Counted from the first letter of the stretch, positions 42,318 to 52,076 are shown. The stretch is DNA of 64,000 nucleotides from Cognatishimia sp. MH4019 (GCF_020177595.1 NZ_JAHTBL010000010.1:62001-126000); one strand, 5' to 3'. Made by a program: numbers and translations. The notes: a model not told the origin generated them from the sequence alone.

Positions 42318-43982
42318 TTAGGATGTTACCTGTTCGCGAAGGATGGATGCGGTGAGCGAGACCATCAAGTAAATGCCCGCCAGAATGATGAACGCCAAAA
42401 TCGTGTTCTCGAACTTGCGCGGGTACACGGCTTCGTCCGGCGCTGTAGGTGTCACACCAAGCGAGAGGTAACGCACCTGGCGATTGGCTTCGATCCGGGC
42501 GGTCTCCATTTGCTGGAGCGCGCCTTGTAGCAGTCCGTCACGGGTCTGCAGGTCAATCTCGGCCCGGCGGAGTTCGGCGTTTTTGGTGGCGAGAGAGACA
42601 CCATCGGTGCTGGCGACGGTCAGGCGGGTGCGCAGGCTGTCGATCAGCGCTTGCAGGCGCCGGATATCGGCGCGCACGCCTTCAACGCGGGCGGCGTTGG
42701 GCTGGGCGTTGTCGAGCAGGGCCTGCAATTGAAGCTCCTTCTCCTGCAGTTCGGTTTGCCGTTGGCCGATCTGGCTGTTGATCGTCGCAACCTCGGACAA
42801 CGGGTCTATGGTTTCGATGCTGCGCTGGATATCGACGAGCCGGTCAAGAGCCGCATCGCGTTCCGCCAACGCTTCTTCAAAGCTGTCACGCGCGCCTCTC
42901 ATCTGGTCTTCGCGAACACGTTGGGTGATGCTGTCGACCCGCTGTTCTGCATAGGAAATCAAGGTGCGCGCCCACTGTTCAGAGGTTTGGGGATCGGCGG
43001 CGATCACCTCCATCTTGACGATGCCTTCGGTGGGATCATAGCCGATTTTTACGTTCCGTTTGAAAAGCTTATAAGCCTGTTCGTCAGTCGCATCAGGGGC
43101 AAGGCGCTGGATCGCGTCAATCTCGTCTCGGGCGAAATGTTCCTTGAAACCAAGGTCTTCGTCGAGCCGTTGCATGGCCTCGCGCGAAGTCAGATAGCCT
43201 TGCACGGCGATACTATCCTGCACGGTGGCCAGTTGCGAGCTGCCAAACATGCTGCCCAGAGAGCCTGCGCTTGCGCTTTCGGCTTGCTGGATGATGAATT
43301 CAGAGTTGGTCGCATACATCGGTGTCGCGATAATATAGAAGTAATACCCCGCCATGATCGTCGGCAGGAAGATGAAAAAGCTCAGCCGTGAGATCAGCAA
43401 GACGATCTTGCGGCGGCGACGTTTGGCGATGTCGCGTTGAATCTTCATTATCTCGCTGGCGCGTTCGTTTGCGCCGGACAGTAGATCGGTCGACGGCAGA
43501 TTATTCTCGCCCGATGGAACGGTCTGAGGCAATTGGACCGGTGGCTCCCCACCGCCACCGCCATCGCCCTCGTTCGGCACGACAAGCTGCAGCATGTTTG
43601 AACGCTGGAAAGGATCAATGCCTTTGGCGCGCAGCAAGCGCACCGCATCAAAGTCCGAGGTCGGGGCCAGCCCGTGTTTCTGGGCCACCCGGCGGGCCAT
43701 ACGTAGTTGCCGTCCAGTCAGCCCTTCGCGACGCACTGCGTCGATATCCGTCTCCGACGCGACATCACCGGGGCTTGCGATGTCGCCACGCGGGGGCGTC
43801 GCGGGGGGCGTTTGCGGGGCCTGCTCAGCAGCGCGTGGACTGGCGGGCGGCACAGGTGCAGCCTGGGCCGGTGCAGTTGGGGCCTCGACGGGATCCTGCA
43901 TCGGCTCTTCGGCGCGCGCGGCAGAGCCAAGCGCGCCAGTGCGTCGAATGCGGAATTTTTTAGCCTTGGGTTTCATAGTCAT
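42318..43982 (-). CDS. kpsE: Capsule export/chain-length protein, KpsE-like
   Basis: A 554-residue inner-membrane polysaccharide co-polymerase. The first 170 residues are cytoplasmic, Pro/Ala-rich, with a charged helical part (RQLRMARRVAQKHGLAPTSD). Span 1 is near 215 to 240 (IVLLISRLSFFIFLPTIMAG), then a long periplasmic coiled coil (about 300 to 500). A second span lies at the end (TILAFIILAGIYLMVSLTAS). KpsE/CtrB proteins are about 380 residues; the extra length is the N-terminal region. The start overlaps the kpsT stop by about 23 bases (ATG at 43982 or 43976). Confidence 0.87.
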   Translation of the reverse strand: MTMKPKAKKFRIRRTGALGSAARAEEPMQDPVEAPTAPAQAAPVPPASPRAAEQAPQTPPATPPRGDIASPGDVASETDIDAVRREGLTGRQLRMARRVAQKHGLAPTSDFDAVRLLRAKGIDPFQRSNMLQLVVPNEGDGGGGGEPPVQLPQTVPSGENNLPSTDLLSGANERASEIMKIQRDIAKRRRRKIVLLISRLSFFIFLPTIMAGYYFYIIATPMYATNSEFIIQQAESASAGSLGSMFGSSQLATVQDSIAVQGYLTSREAMQRLDEDLGFKEHFARDEIDAIQRLAPDATDEQAYKLFKRNVKIGYDPTEGIVKMEVIAADPQTSEQWARTLISYAEQRVDSITQRVREDQMRGARDSFEEALAERDAALDRLVDIQRSIETIDPLSEVATINSQIGQRQTELQEKELQLQALLDNAQPNAARVEGVRADIRRLQALIDSLRTRLTVASTDGVSLATKNAELRRAEIDLQTRDGLLQGALQQMETARIEANRQVRYLSLGVTPTAPDEAVYPRKFENTILAFIILAGIYLMVSLTASILREQVTS

Positions 43983-44619
43983 AGAGCTGTTTCGCTTCTT
44001 CCAAGGTGTCAAACATATGTAACCGCCCGTCGCGCAGAACTGCGGCAGAGCGGGCAAATTTCTCAAGCGTGGCGGGTTGGTGCGATACGATAATCACCGT
44101 CGTGGTTCGCAACCGTTCTTTCAGGATCGCTCCGGCCTTGCGATTAAATTCTACGTCAGTTGTGCCGGGCATGCCTTCGTCGATCAGGTAGATGTCGAAA
44201 TCAAGCGCCAACAGCAGCGCAAACGTAAACCGTGCGCGCATGCCCTGGCTGTAAGTGCCGACAGGCATGTCGAAATATTCCTCTATCCCGCAAAGCCAAC
44301 GGCAGAACGCCTCGACATAATCCGGATCAAGGCCGTAAAGCCTTGCGATGTAACGCGAATTCTCCATCGCGGATTGGCGGCCTACTACCCCGCCCATGAA
44401 CCCCAGCGGAAACGAGACGCGGCATTCGCGGCGAATTTCGCCCTCATCTGGTTTCTCCAGCCCGGCCATCATGTTCACCAGCGTGGTCTTGCCGGTGCCG
44501 TTTGGGGCCAGAATGCCCAGCGAATTTCCCAATTCCACGCGGAAAGAGGCGCGTTCAAGGATCACCTTGCGCTGTTTGCCCGTCCAGAAGGACTTGCTGA
44601 CATTTTCAAACTCGAGCAT
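43960..44619 (-). CDS. kpsT: Capsule polysaccharide export ATPase KpsT
   Basis: A 219-residue ABC ATPase powering capsule export. Walker A is APNGTGKTTLVNMM, the signature region is GTYSQGMRARFTFALLLALD, Walker B is IYLIDEG, followed by the conserved switch His (IIVSHQP). SFPLGFMGGVVGRQSAMENSRYIARLYG is typical of the KpsT/Wzt group. The permease KpsM is not coded beside it in this window. Operon with kpsE, kdsA and the mutase. Confidence 0.93.
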   Translation of the reverse strand: MLEFENVSKSFWTGKQRKVILERASFRVELGNSLGILAPNGTGKTTLVNMMAGLEKPDEGEIRRECRVSFPLGFMGGVVGRQSAMENSRYIARLYGLDPDYVEAFCRWLCGIEEYFDMPVGTYSQGMRARFTFALLLALDFDIYLIDEGMPGTTDVEFNRKAGAILKERLRTTTVIIVSHQPATLEKFARSAAVLRDGRLHMFDTLEEAKQLYDYETQG

Positions 44620-44772
44620 TCACTCGCACTCCGGCACTGCCTCGATGGCCGTTCATCCTTGACGGATTGTTTCGTTTTGACCGGTTTATACCGTCTTTCT
44701 GGCTATATTATGTCGGATAGCGCCCCATCAGGGCAACTGAGAAAGAGACAAGGGGCGCATATGCCTCGCTTT

Positions 44773-46074
44773 TTATGAAAGCTCTTGCTTTTCGACCTTC
44801 AAGATTTTGCCCGCGACGATGGCCATGATGGCGGCAAAGAACGAAAGCAAAGCCCCCATTTTTGCGGCATCTTGCACGGCTCCGACCGGGAAGGCGACCG
44901 ATGCGATGAAAAGCGAAACGGTGAACCCAATCGCGGCGACGCAGCCGATCACGAACAGGTCTGAAGATTTCATGCCCACTGGCAGGCCCAGTTTCAGCGG
45001 GTAGGCGGCCAGATAGCCCATTGCCAACACGCCCAGAGGCTTGCCGATCAGCAGACCGGCCAGCACAAGCCATGTGGGTTCACTGATGGAGGAAAACGCA
45101 ACACCTGCGTTCATCAAACCGAAGAAAAAGAGGATCACCTCAACCGGGTGTTTGAGTAGATGTTCGCTGTGGTTCAGCAGGTCTGTCAAATACTGCTCGG
45201 CCTCTGCAAAGATGCCAAAGGCGCGATCTGCGTGGGGCAGTGTTGGAACGATGGGCAGCAGGCCCAAGGCAGGGTGCAGGCCGCTTTCCTGAAAGCCATA
45301 CCAGCTGAGCGCGCCTGCAAAGAGGTAGGGCCAGAACGACAGCTTGTTGCGCACCCAGGTGGAGTTAGGGCGGACCTGATTGCCGCGATCCATCCGGCGT
45401 GGGAGCCAATTGAACAGCACAAAAACGCCCACCGCCGAGAAGACCGAGAGGAGCAGCCAGATCGGTGCCAAGTCGCCCTCGGGGTAGAAAATCGCGAGGA
45501 TGATTAAGCCCGCAGCGTCATCGGCAATGGCCAGCAACAGCAGGAACCGGACCGCCGGATGGCCCGCGCCAAAGACGATGCGACCGACCAGATAGCTGAA
45601 CGCGATATCGGTGGCTGTTGGGATCGCCCAGCCGCGCGCAACCGCGTCGTAGACATCGCTACCCAGAAAAAACGCAAGGCCCAGATAGATGGCGATGGGA
45701 CCGATCATGCCGCCCGCTGTGGCAAACAGAGGCGTGGCGGCTTTCTTGCCACGCAGAGCGCCGTTTTTGAGGATGATCGCCTCCCACACCTCTTTGGCGG
45801 CGATGGCGAAGAAGAACGCCATCAGCAGGTCATTGACGAGGTAATGCAGACTTAAAACCCGCTCGGCCCCGCCGTGGTCGTATTTTTCGGCCCCGTGGCC
45901 ATAGGCATGAAACCAGTGGTCATATTTGGCGCCCACAATATCATTGAACCAAAGCGGGGTTTCGGCGAAGTGGTGATACCCCTCCATATCGATATTGGCC
46001 CAGACCAGCGCGATCAAAGCGCCCAAAATCAGCAGGATCGAGTAGTTGAGTACGAAATTCCAGACGCGATACAT
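44773..46074 (-). CDS. nhaA: Na+/H+ antiporter NhaA
   Basis: A 433-residue NhaA. The start ATG at 46074 has GGGAGAA ahead; the frame stays open further upstream without meaning. The proton/sodium-binding Asp pair is in LLLAIADDAAGLIILAIFY, and GWAIPTATDIAFSYLVG is the conserved TM4 block. A Gly/His-rich loop near residues 45 to 65 (AYGHGAEKYDHGGAERVLSLHYLV) makes it longer than E. coli NhaA (388), a variant found in marine relatives. Exchanges Na+ for H+ at the inner membrane. Confidence 0.95.
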   Translation of the reverse strand: MYRVWNFVLNYSILLILGALIALVWANIDMEGYHHFAETPLWFNDIVGAKYDHWFHAYGHGAEKYDHGGAERVLSLHYLVNDLLMAFFFAIAAKEVWEAIILKNGALRGKKAATPLFATAGGMIGPIAIYLGLAFFLGSDVYDAVARGWAIPTATDIAFSYLVGRIVFGAGHPAVRFLLLLAIADDAAGLIILAIFYPEGDLAPIWLLLSVFSAVGVFVLFNWLPRRMDRGNQVRPNSTWVRNKLSFWPYLFAGALSWYGFQESGLHPALGLLPIVPTLPHADRAFGIFAEAEQYLTDLLNHSEHLLKHPVEVILFFFGLMNAGVAFSSISEPTWLVLAGLLIGKPLGVLAMGYLAAYPLKLGLPVGMKSSDLFVIGCVAAIGFTVSLFIASVAFPVGAVQDAAKMGALLSFFAAIMAIVAGKILKVEKQELS

Positions 46075-46173
46075 GCCGTTCTCCCGGTCTTGTGAATGCC
46101 ATAGTGGGCGAAGCTGTGGCTTCGGACAAGTCACCTTGTATCGCGGATTTCCAAATGGCGAGAGGCATTTGGC

Positions 46174-46761
46174 ATGAAAGCGCTGATGGAGGAGTTGCGC
46201 AATTGCACGATTTGCACAGAGCGTTTTGCGGCAACTCAGACGCAACACCGGCCCAATCCGGTGGTTTGGTTTCGACCCGGTGCGCGTTTGTTGATTGCCA
46301 GTCAGGCACCGGGGCTGCGGGTGCATGAGGCGAATACGCCGTTCTGGGATCAATCCGGCGTTCGGCTGCGCCGGTGGTTGGGGCTAGAGGACGCGGCGTT
46401 CTATGATCGCAGCCGGGTGGCGATTGTGCCGATGGCTTTTTGCTTTCCGGGTTATGATGCCAAGGGGGCGGACCTGCCGCCGCCGAAGGTTTGCGCCGAG
46501 ACGTGGCGGGCAGAGGTTCTTGCCGGGCTTTCGGATATTCGTCTGACCGTTCTTATTGGCGGCTATGCCCAGCAGTGGCATTTGGGCGGGCGCATGAGCG
46601 TGACAGCCCGTGTTGCCGCGTGGCGCGATCTGGCGCCGGATGTCTTTTGCTTGCCGCATCCGTCCTGGCGCAATACGGCATGGCTGAAGAAAAACCCCTG
46701 GTTTGAGGCCGAGACCGTTCCGGCTTTGCAAGCCCGCGTCAAAGAGGTGATGGATGACTGA
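46174..46761 (+). CDS. Uracil-DNA glycosylase family protein
   Basis: A 195-residue member of the UDG superfamily: ASQAPGLRVHEANTPFWDQSG carries the family water-activating region, the mid strand is LTVLIGGYAQQWHL, and the second active-site motif is CLPHPSWRN. Two cysteines at NCTICTERF sit where an Fe-S cluster begins in families 4/5, but the rest of the set is incomplete. It may remove uracil or act in another way. It overlaps the sseB-like gene by 8 bases and is divergent from nhaA. Confidence 0.85.
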   Translation: MKALMEELRNCTICTERFAATQTQHRPNPVVWFRPGARLLIASQAPGLRVHEANTPFWDQSGVRLRRWLGLEDAAFYDRSRVAIVPMAFCFPGYDAKGADLPPPKVCAETWRAEVLAGLSDIRLTVLIGGYAQQWHLGGRMSVTARVAAWRDLAPDVFCLPHPSWRNTAWLKKNPWFEAETVPALQARVKEVMDD

Positions 46762-47527
46762 AACCGCACTGGACCGCGCCCATGCGCAGATGGAGCAGAG
46801 CGATGCAAAGCGCCTCGCGTTCTTTGAGCGTGTGGCCGATAGCGAGTTGTTTTTGCTTCTGCAAAGCGAGGCGGAGGGCGATCAACTGACGCCGGAGGTG
46901 TTCGATCTGGGCGACGCGCAGTATGTGCTGGTCTTTGATCGCGAAGACCGCTTGTCCTCATTTGCGGGGCGGATCGTGCCCTATGCAGCGCTGTCGGGGC
47001 GTGTGATCGCGCAGATGCTGGCGGGGCAAAGCGTGGGTTTGGGGATCAATCTGGATGTCGCGCCGTCAGCGACGCTGTTGCCCGCAGAGGCGGTGACGTG
47101 GTTGGCCGAGACCTTGGCGCATACACCTGATGAGGTGGAGGCGCGCCCGGTTGAGGTGACGCCGCCTGCGGGTTTGCCGGACACGCTGATTGCGGCGCTG
47201 GATACCAAGCTGGCAACGGCGGTCGGATTGGCGTCTATGGCCTATCTGGTCGGTGTGGCTTACGAGGGCGGCGCGAAATCTCACATGCTGGCGTTCATCG
47301 GCGCGGCCCCGGGGGCGGAGGATGCGCTGGCCAAAGCGGTGAGCGAGGCGCTGACCTTTAGCGGGATTGAAGCAGGTGCGCTGGATGTTGCGTTTTTCAA
47401 AGCGAGTGATCCGATGGCCGCGCGCCTTGCGCGGGTCGGCTTGCGGTTTGACTTGCCGCAACCCGAAGAACCGGAGGAGCGGGCGGCGCCTGGCAGTGAC
47501 CCGGATGCACCGCCTATCCTGCGTTAG
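46754..47527 (+). CDS. SseB family protein
   Basis: A 257-residue cytoplasmic protein with the SseB N-terminal domain (LDRAHAQMEQSDAKRLAFFE, then LFLLLQSEAEGDQLTPEVFDLGDAQYVLVFD, and AYAALSGRVIAQMLAG-like block) and an SseB-type C-terminal half (LIGAAPGAEDALAKAVSEAL). Enhanced serine sensitivity proteins have no settled enzyme activity. It is coupled to the UDG gene by an 8-base overlap. It ends 4 bases into the converging reductase gene. Confidence 0.87.
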   Translation: MTETALDRAHAQMEQSDAKRLAFFERVADSELFLLLQSEAEGDQLTPEVFDLGDAQYVLVFDREDRLSSFAGRIVPYAALSGRVIAQMLAGQSVGLGINLDVAPSATLLPAEAVTWLAETLAHTPDEVEARPVEVTPPAGLPDTLIAALDTKLATAVGLASMAYLVGVAYEGGAKSHMLAFIGAAPGAEDALAKAVSEALTFSGIEAGALDVAFFKASDPMAARLARVGLRFDLPQPEEPEERAAPGSDPDAPPILR

Positions 47528-48453
47528 TAGCCCGCGCTGCGATCCACAAGATGCAGAAACGGCAGTCCGTTTTCGCCCCGCCGGATGTTCTCGGCAATAA
47601 CGCGGGCGGCGGAGGATGCGCGTGTTTCTGATGCAATGTGGGGCGTGACAGTGACGTTCGGATGGGACCAATAGGGATGGTCTTTGGGCAGCGGCTCAAC
47701 CCGGAACACATCAAGCGTCGCGTGGCCGATCTGGCCGCTATTTAGCGCGGCGAGAAGCGCGTCATCGTCGATCAGGCCGCCACGGCCGGGGTTCAGGATG
47801 ACAGCACCCTTCGGCAAAGTGGCGAGCGTCTCGGCATTCAGCATGTTTTCGGTCTGAGGGGTCAGGGGAAGGAGCAGGACAAGGATGTCTGCGGTGCTGA
47901 GCGCTTGGGTCAAACCGTCCGCGCCTGACAGGCAGGTGATGCCGTCGATCTGCTTGGGTCGGCGGCTCCACCCGGTGACGTTGAATTTGAGCTGCGCAAG
48001 CATCTGGGCGCAGGCGGCGCCGAGGGCACCGAGGCCGAGGATCGTTATTTGGCGGTCTCGCGCGAGCGGGGGCGCGACATTGCGCCAGTCGCCATCCAGC
48101 CCGTGGATATGCGCGTCCATGCCCAGATGGTGGCGCAGCACATGGCCGGTGACCCACTCGATCATGCCATCGGTCAGACCTTCATCGACCATGCGGGCCA
48201 GCGGTTGGGTGAGGGTTTCGTTACCAGTGATCGCCTCCACTCCAGCCCAGAGGTTCAGCACGGCTTTGCAGCGCGTGTAGGGCGTGAAATCCTGCAAGTC
48301 GCTGTTGGGGGCATAGACGATGTAATCGACTTTGTCCGGGGCGAAGTCGCGGCGCAGATCGACGGTCAGGCCAGCCTCGGTAAAGGCGGTTTTCAGGGGC
48401 GTTTCATACTGTTCCCAGCGCGCATCAAGCGCTGCAAAGAGGACATTGGTCAT
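47524..48453 (-). CDS. Glyoxylate/hydroxypyruvate reductase-like dehydrogenase
   Basis: A 309-residue D-2-hydroxyacid dehydrogenase of the GhrA type. NAD(P)-binding loop ILGLGALGAACAQMLAQL, followed by GWSRRP, which favours NADPH. Catalytic Arg in NPGRGGLIDDDALLAAL, Glu in VFRVEPLPKDHP and His in TPHIASETR. It would reduce glyoxylate or hydroxypyruvate. It lies just after mrdB (3-base gap) on the same strand, so it may be read from the cell-shape operon. Confidence 0.9.
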   Translation of the reverse strand: MTNVLFAALDARWEQYETPLKTAFTEAGLTVDLRRDFAPDKVDYIVYAPNSDLQDFTPYTRCKAVLNLWAGVEAITGNETLTQPLARMVDEGLTDGMIEWVTGHVLRHHLGMDAHIHGLDGDWRNVAPPLARDRQITILGLGALGAACAQMLAQLKFNVTGWSRRPKQIDGITCLSGADGLTQALSTADILVLLLPLTPQTENMLNAETLATLPKGAVILNPGRGGLIDDDALLAALNSGQIGHATLDVFRVEPLPKDHPYWSHPNVTVTPHIASETRASSAARVIAENIRRGENGLPFLHLVDRSAGY

Positions 48454-48456
48454 TGT

Positions 48457-49596
48457 CTAGCGCGCTCTGTGGACATGGGCGCTTTGGACAAGGCCGAAAG
48501 CGGCCATGAGCACCAGCATCGCCGAACCGCCATAGCTGACCAGTGGCAGCGGGACGCCAACGACTGGGGCAAGACCCATCACCATCGACATGTTTACGGC
48601 GAAGAACAAAAAGAATGTCGCCGCGATGCCAAGGGTCAGAAGCGACGAGAAGCGGTCTTTCATCCGCATCGCCGAGATGATGCAGAAAAGGATGATGAGC
48701 GCGTAGAGCACCAATAGGGAGAACGCGCCGACAAAGCCGAATTCCTCGGCCAGTGTGGTGAAGATGAAATCGGTATGTTTTTCGGGCAGGAAATTCAGCC
48801 GGGATTGCGTGCCTTGCATAAAGCCCCGTCCGGTCCAGCCCCCTGAGCCAAGGGCGATCTTGGATTGGGTGATATGATATCCCGCACCCAAGGGGTCGGT
48901 TGAGGGGTCGATGAACGTGTCGATCCGGCGATACTGGTAGTCGTTGAGCAATTGCCAATCGGTGCCGCGGCTGACCAGAACCGCGTAGATCAACGCGACG
49001 CCAATCAGGATCACCACGGCAAAGTAAAGCCAGTGGACGCCTGCCAGAAACATCATGATGCCGCCACCGGCGGTCAGCAGGATGGAGGTGCCCAGATCGG
49101 GCTGGGTCAGTACCAGAAAGACCGGTGCGAGGATCAGCAGAAGCGGGATCAGCACCCAAAGCGGGCGGGAGACCTTATCTTGCGGTAGCCAGTCGTAATA
49201 GGCGGCGAGCAACATCACGAGGGTGATTTTAGTGAGCTCGGAGGGTTGAAGGCGCATGAAACCAAGGTTGATCCAGCGCTGGGCGCCCATCCCGACGACG
49301 CCGAAAAACTCGACGTATAACAGCAAGATAAGTGAAAAGCCGAAGGCGACAGCCGCGATGTTGCGCCAAAACCAGATGGGGATCATCGCGACGACAAACA
49401 TCAGCACGACGCCCATCGCAAAGCGTTCCATCTGTTGGCCCGCCCAAGGACTGAAAGAGCCCCCTGCGACGGAATAGAGCATCAGCACGCCGACCCCTGC
49501 GACGGCTGAAATCAGCAGTAAGAGCGCCCAATTGATGTAGAAGATCTTCGTTGGACCGCTTGGGACCGTCTTCAGATTATACTCAAGATAACTCAT
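48457..49596 (-). CDS. mrdB: Rod-shape SEDS glycosyltransferase RodA
   Basis: A 379-residue SEDS polymerase for lateral-wall peptidoglycan. About ten spans; conserved WINLGFMRLQPSELTKITLVM and the C-terminal VVGVPLPLVSYGGSAMLVLM blocks, with the invariant Asp in TQPDLGTS. It works with PBP2, whose gene overlaps it by 4 bases (ATGA). Last of mreBCD-mrdAB. Confidence 0.95.
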   Translation of the reverse strand: MSYLEYNLKTVPSGPTKIFYINWALLLLISAVAGVGVLMLYSVAGGSFSPWAGQQMERFAMGVVLMFVVAMIPIWFWRNIAAVAFGFSLILLLYVEFFGVVGMGAQRWINLGFMRLQPSELTKITLVMLLAAYYDWLPQDKVSRPLWVLIPLLLILAPVFLVLTQPDLGTSILLTAGGGIMMFLAGVHWLYFAVVILIGVALIYAVLVSRGTDWQLLNDYQYRRIDTFIDPSTDPLGAGYHITQSKIALGSGGWTGRGFMQGTQSRLNFLPEKHTDFIFTTLAEEFGFVGAFSLLVLYALIILFCIISAMRMKDRFSSLLTLGIAATFFLFFAVNMSMVMGLAPVVGVPLPLVSYGGSAMLVLMAAFGLVQSAHVHRAR

Positions 49597-51539
49597 GCGC
49601 GGTCGCTGCCTGTTCCGTCATCTGTGTCGCGCTCGCGTAGGTCCATGTTCTCGTGCATTTGCTGGATTTGATCGCGCGCGGCTGTTGGATAGGCCTCCAG
49701 CGGGGGAACCTCACCGTAAAGCGCGCGCAAAGTGATGTCGCGCCCTATGGGTGCCGCCGCTTTGGAGCCACCGCCGCCATGCTCGACAACGACGGCAACG
49801 GCGATCCGCGGATTCTCGTAGGGCGCATAGTTGACCCAAAGCGCATGATCACGACGCTCCCAAGGCAGGTCTTCGTTGCGGGTCACGCCGCGCCGCCGTT
49901 CTTCAGCGGTGATACGGCGCACCTGCGAAGTGCCGGTCTTGCCCGCCATGCGAAACGCGTCTTCGATGATGCGCGAGCGATATCCTGTCCCACGGCGGTG
50001 GTTCGAGACAGCGAACATCGCATCCTGCACCCGCTTGAGCAGGTTTGCGTTCAAGCCCAACTCGCCCTCGTCGCGGATCGGCTCATCCACGCCGTTTACG
50101 GATTTTATCAAACGCGGGCTGATCGCCCGACCGGTTGCCAGGCGGGCGGTCATCACGGCCAATTGTAGCGGGGAAGACAGCACATAGCCCTGACCGATGG
50201 AGGCGTTTACTGTGTCGCCGATCCGCCAGTCGGCATCGCGCACAGTGCGCTTCCACTCCTTGGTGGGAGCAAGCCCTTGGGCGACGGCGGACATCGGCAG
50301 GTTATGATCGACGCCAATGCCCAAGCGTTTGGCCATTGCGCTGATCTTTTCGATGCCGACGCGCTGGGCGATATCATAGTAATAGACGTCACAGCTTTGC
50401 ACGAGGCTGTCATGCAGGTTCATGTTGCCATGGCCCGCACGTTTCCAGCAATGAAAGCGCAAGCCAGAAACGGTCGTGTGGCCCGGACAATACACCGTTT
50501 CATCCACGCCGATGACGCCGTCCTCGAGGGCGGCCAGCGCCGTGACCATTTTGAAGGTGGAGCCGGGTGGATAAATGTCTTGCACGGCTTTGGAGCGGAA
50601 CGGGCGGTATTTGTTGTCGCGTAGCGCGTTATAGGCGTTGCTGGAAATGCCACGCACAAAGAGGTTCGGATCAAAGCTGGGCGCAGAGCCGATGGCAAGC
50701 AGATCGCCCGTCTGCGTGTCCATGACAACGGCAGAGGCGGCTTCGCCTTCCAGCCGCGCTTGCACGTAGTTTTGCAGGTCCGTATCGACCGTCAGTTGCA
50801 GATCATCGCCGGGTACGCCTTCGGTGCGGTCAAGTTCGCGGATCACGCGGCCCAGCGCGTTCACCTCGATCTGACGGTTGCCCGCTTTGCCGCGCAGGTC
50901 GCGCTCGTGTTTGACCTCGACCCCAGTTTTGCCGATCTGGAACCGCGGAATTTGCAAAAGTGGGTCTTGGTCATCAATGCGGCTGAGGTCAAAATCGCTG
51001 ACCGGGCCAACATAGCCGAGGATATGCGCGTAGTCTTGTCGCATCGGATAGACGCGGGACAGGCCAACCTCCCCGCTGATGCCGGGCAGGGCGGGGGCGT
51101 TGACGGCGACCTTGGCAATATCCTCCCAAGCGACGCGTTCGGCGACAGTGACGGGCACAAAAGGGCTGCGCCGTTTGAGTTCTTTGCGCGCGCGGTCAAG
51201 GTCTGTGGGATCGAGCGGCACGATCGAGGATAGGCGCGCCAGTGTGTCGTCTACATCGCCTGCATCCTCGCGCACCATAACGATGCGGTAATTCTGCTCA
51301 TTGTCTGCAATCACGATACCGTTGCGGTCATAGATCAGGCCTCGCGCGGGTGGGATGAGGCGCAGGTTGATGCGGTTTTCTTCGGCCAGAAGGCGGAACT
51401 GATCGGATTTTTCAATTTGCAGATGCCGCATGCGCAGGCCGAGCCCGGCGACAAAGACAAGTTGCAGGCCGCCCAGGACCAGGGCGCGGCGGCCCAGCTT
51501 GCGGCTGCTTTCTTGTATCTCGCGTTGTGACTTTCGCAT
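49593..51539 (-). CDS. mrdA: Penicillin-binding protein 2
   Basis: A 648-residue transpeptidase. N-terminal span (ALVLGGLQLVFVAGLGLRM), PBP dimer domain, then the transpeptidase with active Ser in YPPGSTFKMVTAL (SxxK), SxN-like QSCDVYYY, and KTG in AGKTGTSQVRR. It cross-links peptidoglycan made by RodA in the elongasome. It follows mreD directly and overlaps mrdB by 4 bases. The C-terminus is a charged tail after a conserved region (YGEVPPLEAYPTAAR). Confidence 0.95.
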   Translation of the reverse strand: MRKSQREIQESSRKLGRRALVLGGLQLVFVAGLGLRMRHLQIEKSDQFRLLAEENRINLRLIPPARGLIYDRNGIVIADNEQNYRIVMVREDAGDVDDTLARLSSIVPLDPTDLDRARKELKRRSPFVPVTVAERVAWEDIAKVAVNAPALPGISGEVGLSRVYPMRQDYAHILGYVGPVSDFDLSRIDDQDPLLQIPRFQIGKTGVEVKHERDLRGKAGNRQIEVNALGRVIRELDRTEGVPGDDLQLTVDTDLQNYVQARLEGEAASAVVMDTQTGDLLAIGSAPSFDPNLFVRGISSNAYNALRDNKYRPFRSKAVQDIYPPGSTFKMVTALAALEDGVIGVDETVYCPGHTTVSGLRFHCWKRAGHGNMNLHDSLVQSCDVYYYDIAQRVGIEKISAMAKRLGIGVDHNLPMSAVAQGLAPTKEWKRTVRDADWRIGDTVNASIGQGYVLSSPLQLAVMTARLATGRAISPRLIKSVNGVDEPIRDEGELGLNANLLKRVQDAMFAVSNHRRGTGYRSRIIEDAFRMAGKTGTSQVRRITAEERRRGVTRNEDLPWERRDHALWVNYAPYENPRIAVAVVVEHGGGGSKAAAPIGRDITLRALYGEVPPLEAYPTAARDQIQQMHENMDLRERDTDDGTGSDRA

Positions 51540-52076
51540 CTATCGCGCCTCGACAGGGTCGTATTCGCCGGGGGCGGCCTTGCGCACGCCGAACAGGAAA
51601 TGCGAGGCCGCAACCATCACAGGATAGGCGAAAGCGGTGGACAGGAACAGGCTTGCGTCAAGCGCCAGCGGCGCGGGTTCGACCAGAAAGAGCATCAGGA
51701 TCAGCCGGTGAGCGACCACCACGAGGCCGGTGACAACGATGACCGTGAACCATTCCAGAAGGAAGGTGCCGCCGCGCATGAAGATCGCGCGCGATCTGAG
51801 CACTTCGAGACCGATAATGACGCAGGCCGCCCAGAGCCCTGGCGGTCGTTGGAACAGGAAATCGGCTAGCAGGATCACTGCGGCGACCAGTAGGGGGGGC
51901 ACAGCATCGGGGCGGCGCAATACCCAAGCATAGGCCAGACACATCATGTAATCAGGGGCGGCCCAGCGGCGCGGCTCTGTCTCAAGCGGGAGGAGTTGAA
52001 GGAAGATCACCAACACGCCAAGACCTGCATAAAGCGCCCAGAAGGCGAAGGGGCGGTTTGCGGTTTGCTCAGCCAT
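51540..52076 (-). CDS. mreD: Rod shape-determining protein MreD
   Basis: A 178-residue membrane protein with about five spans (FAFWALYAGLGVLVIFLQLLP, LLVAAVILLADFLF, FTVIVVTGLVVVAHRLIL and others). ATG at 52076 overlaps the mreC stop by 8 bases. MreD links MreC with the RodA/PBP2 pair. Sequence is variable in this family; the call rests mainly on topology and the mreC-mreD-mrdA order. Confidence 0.88.
   Translation of the reverse strand: MAEQTANRPFAFWALYAGLGVLVIFLQLLPLETEPRRWAAPDYMMCLAYAWVLRRPDAVPPLLVAAVILLADFLFQRPPGLWAACVIIGLEVLRSRAIFMRGGTFLLEWFTVIVVTGLVVVAHRLILMLFLVEPAPLALDASLFLSTAFAYPVMVAASHFLFGVRKAAPGEYDPVEAR

Noticed and set aside
44708-44760. GCGCCCC/GGGGCGC repeat after nhaA as a terminator
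   Set aside because: The arms are separated by about 25 bases and no T run follows in the nhaA direction, so it is not a convincing rho-independent terminator.
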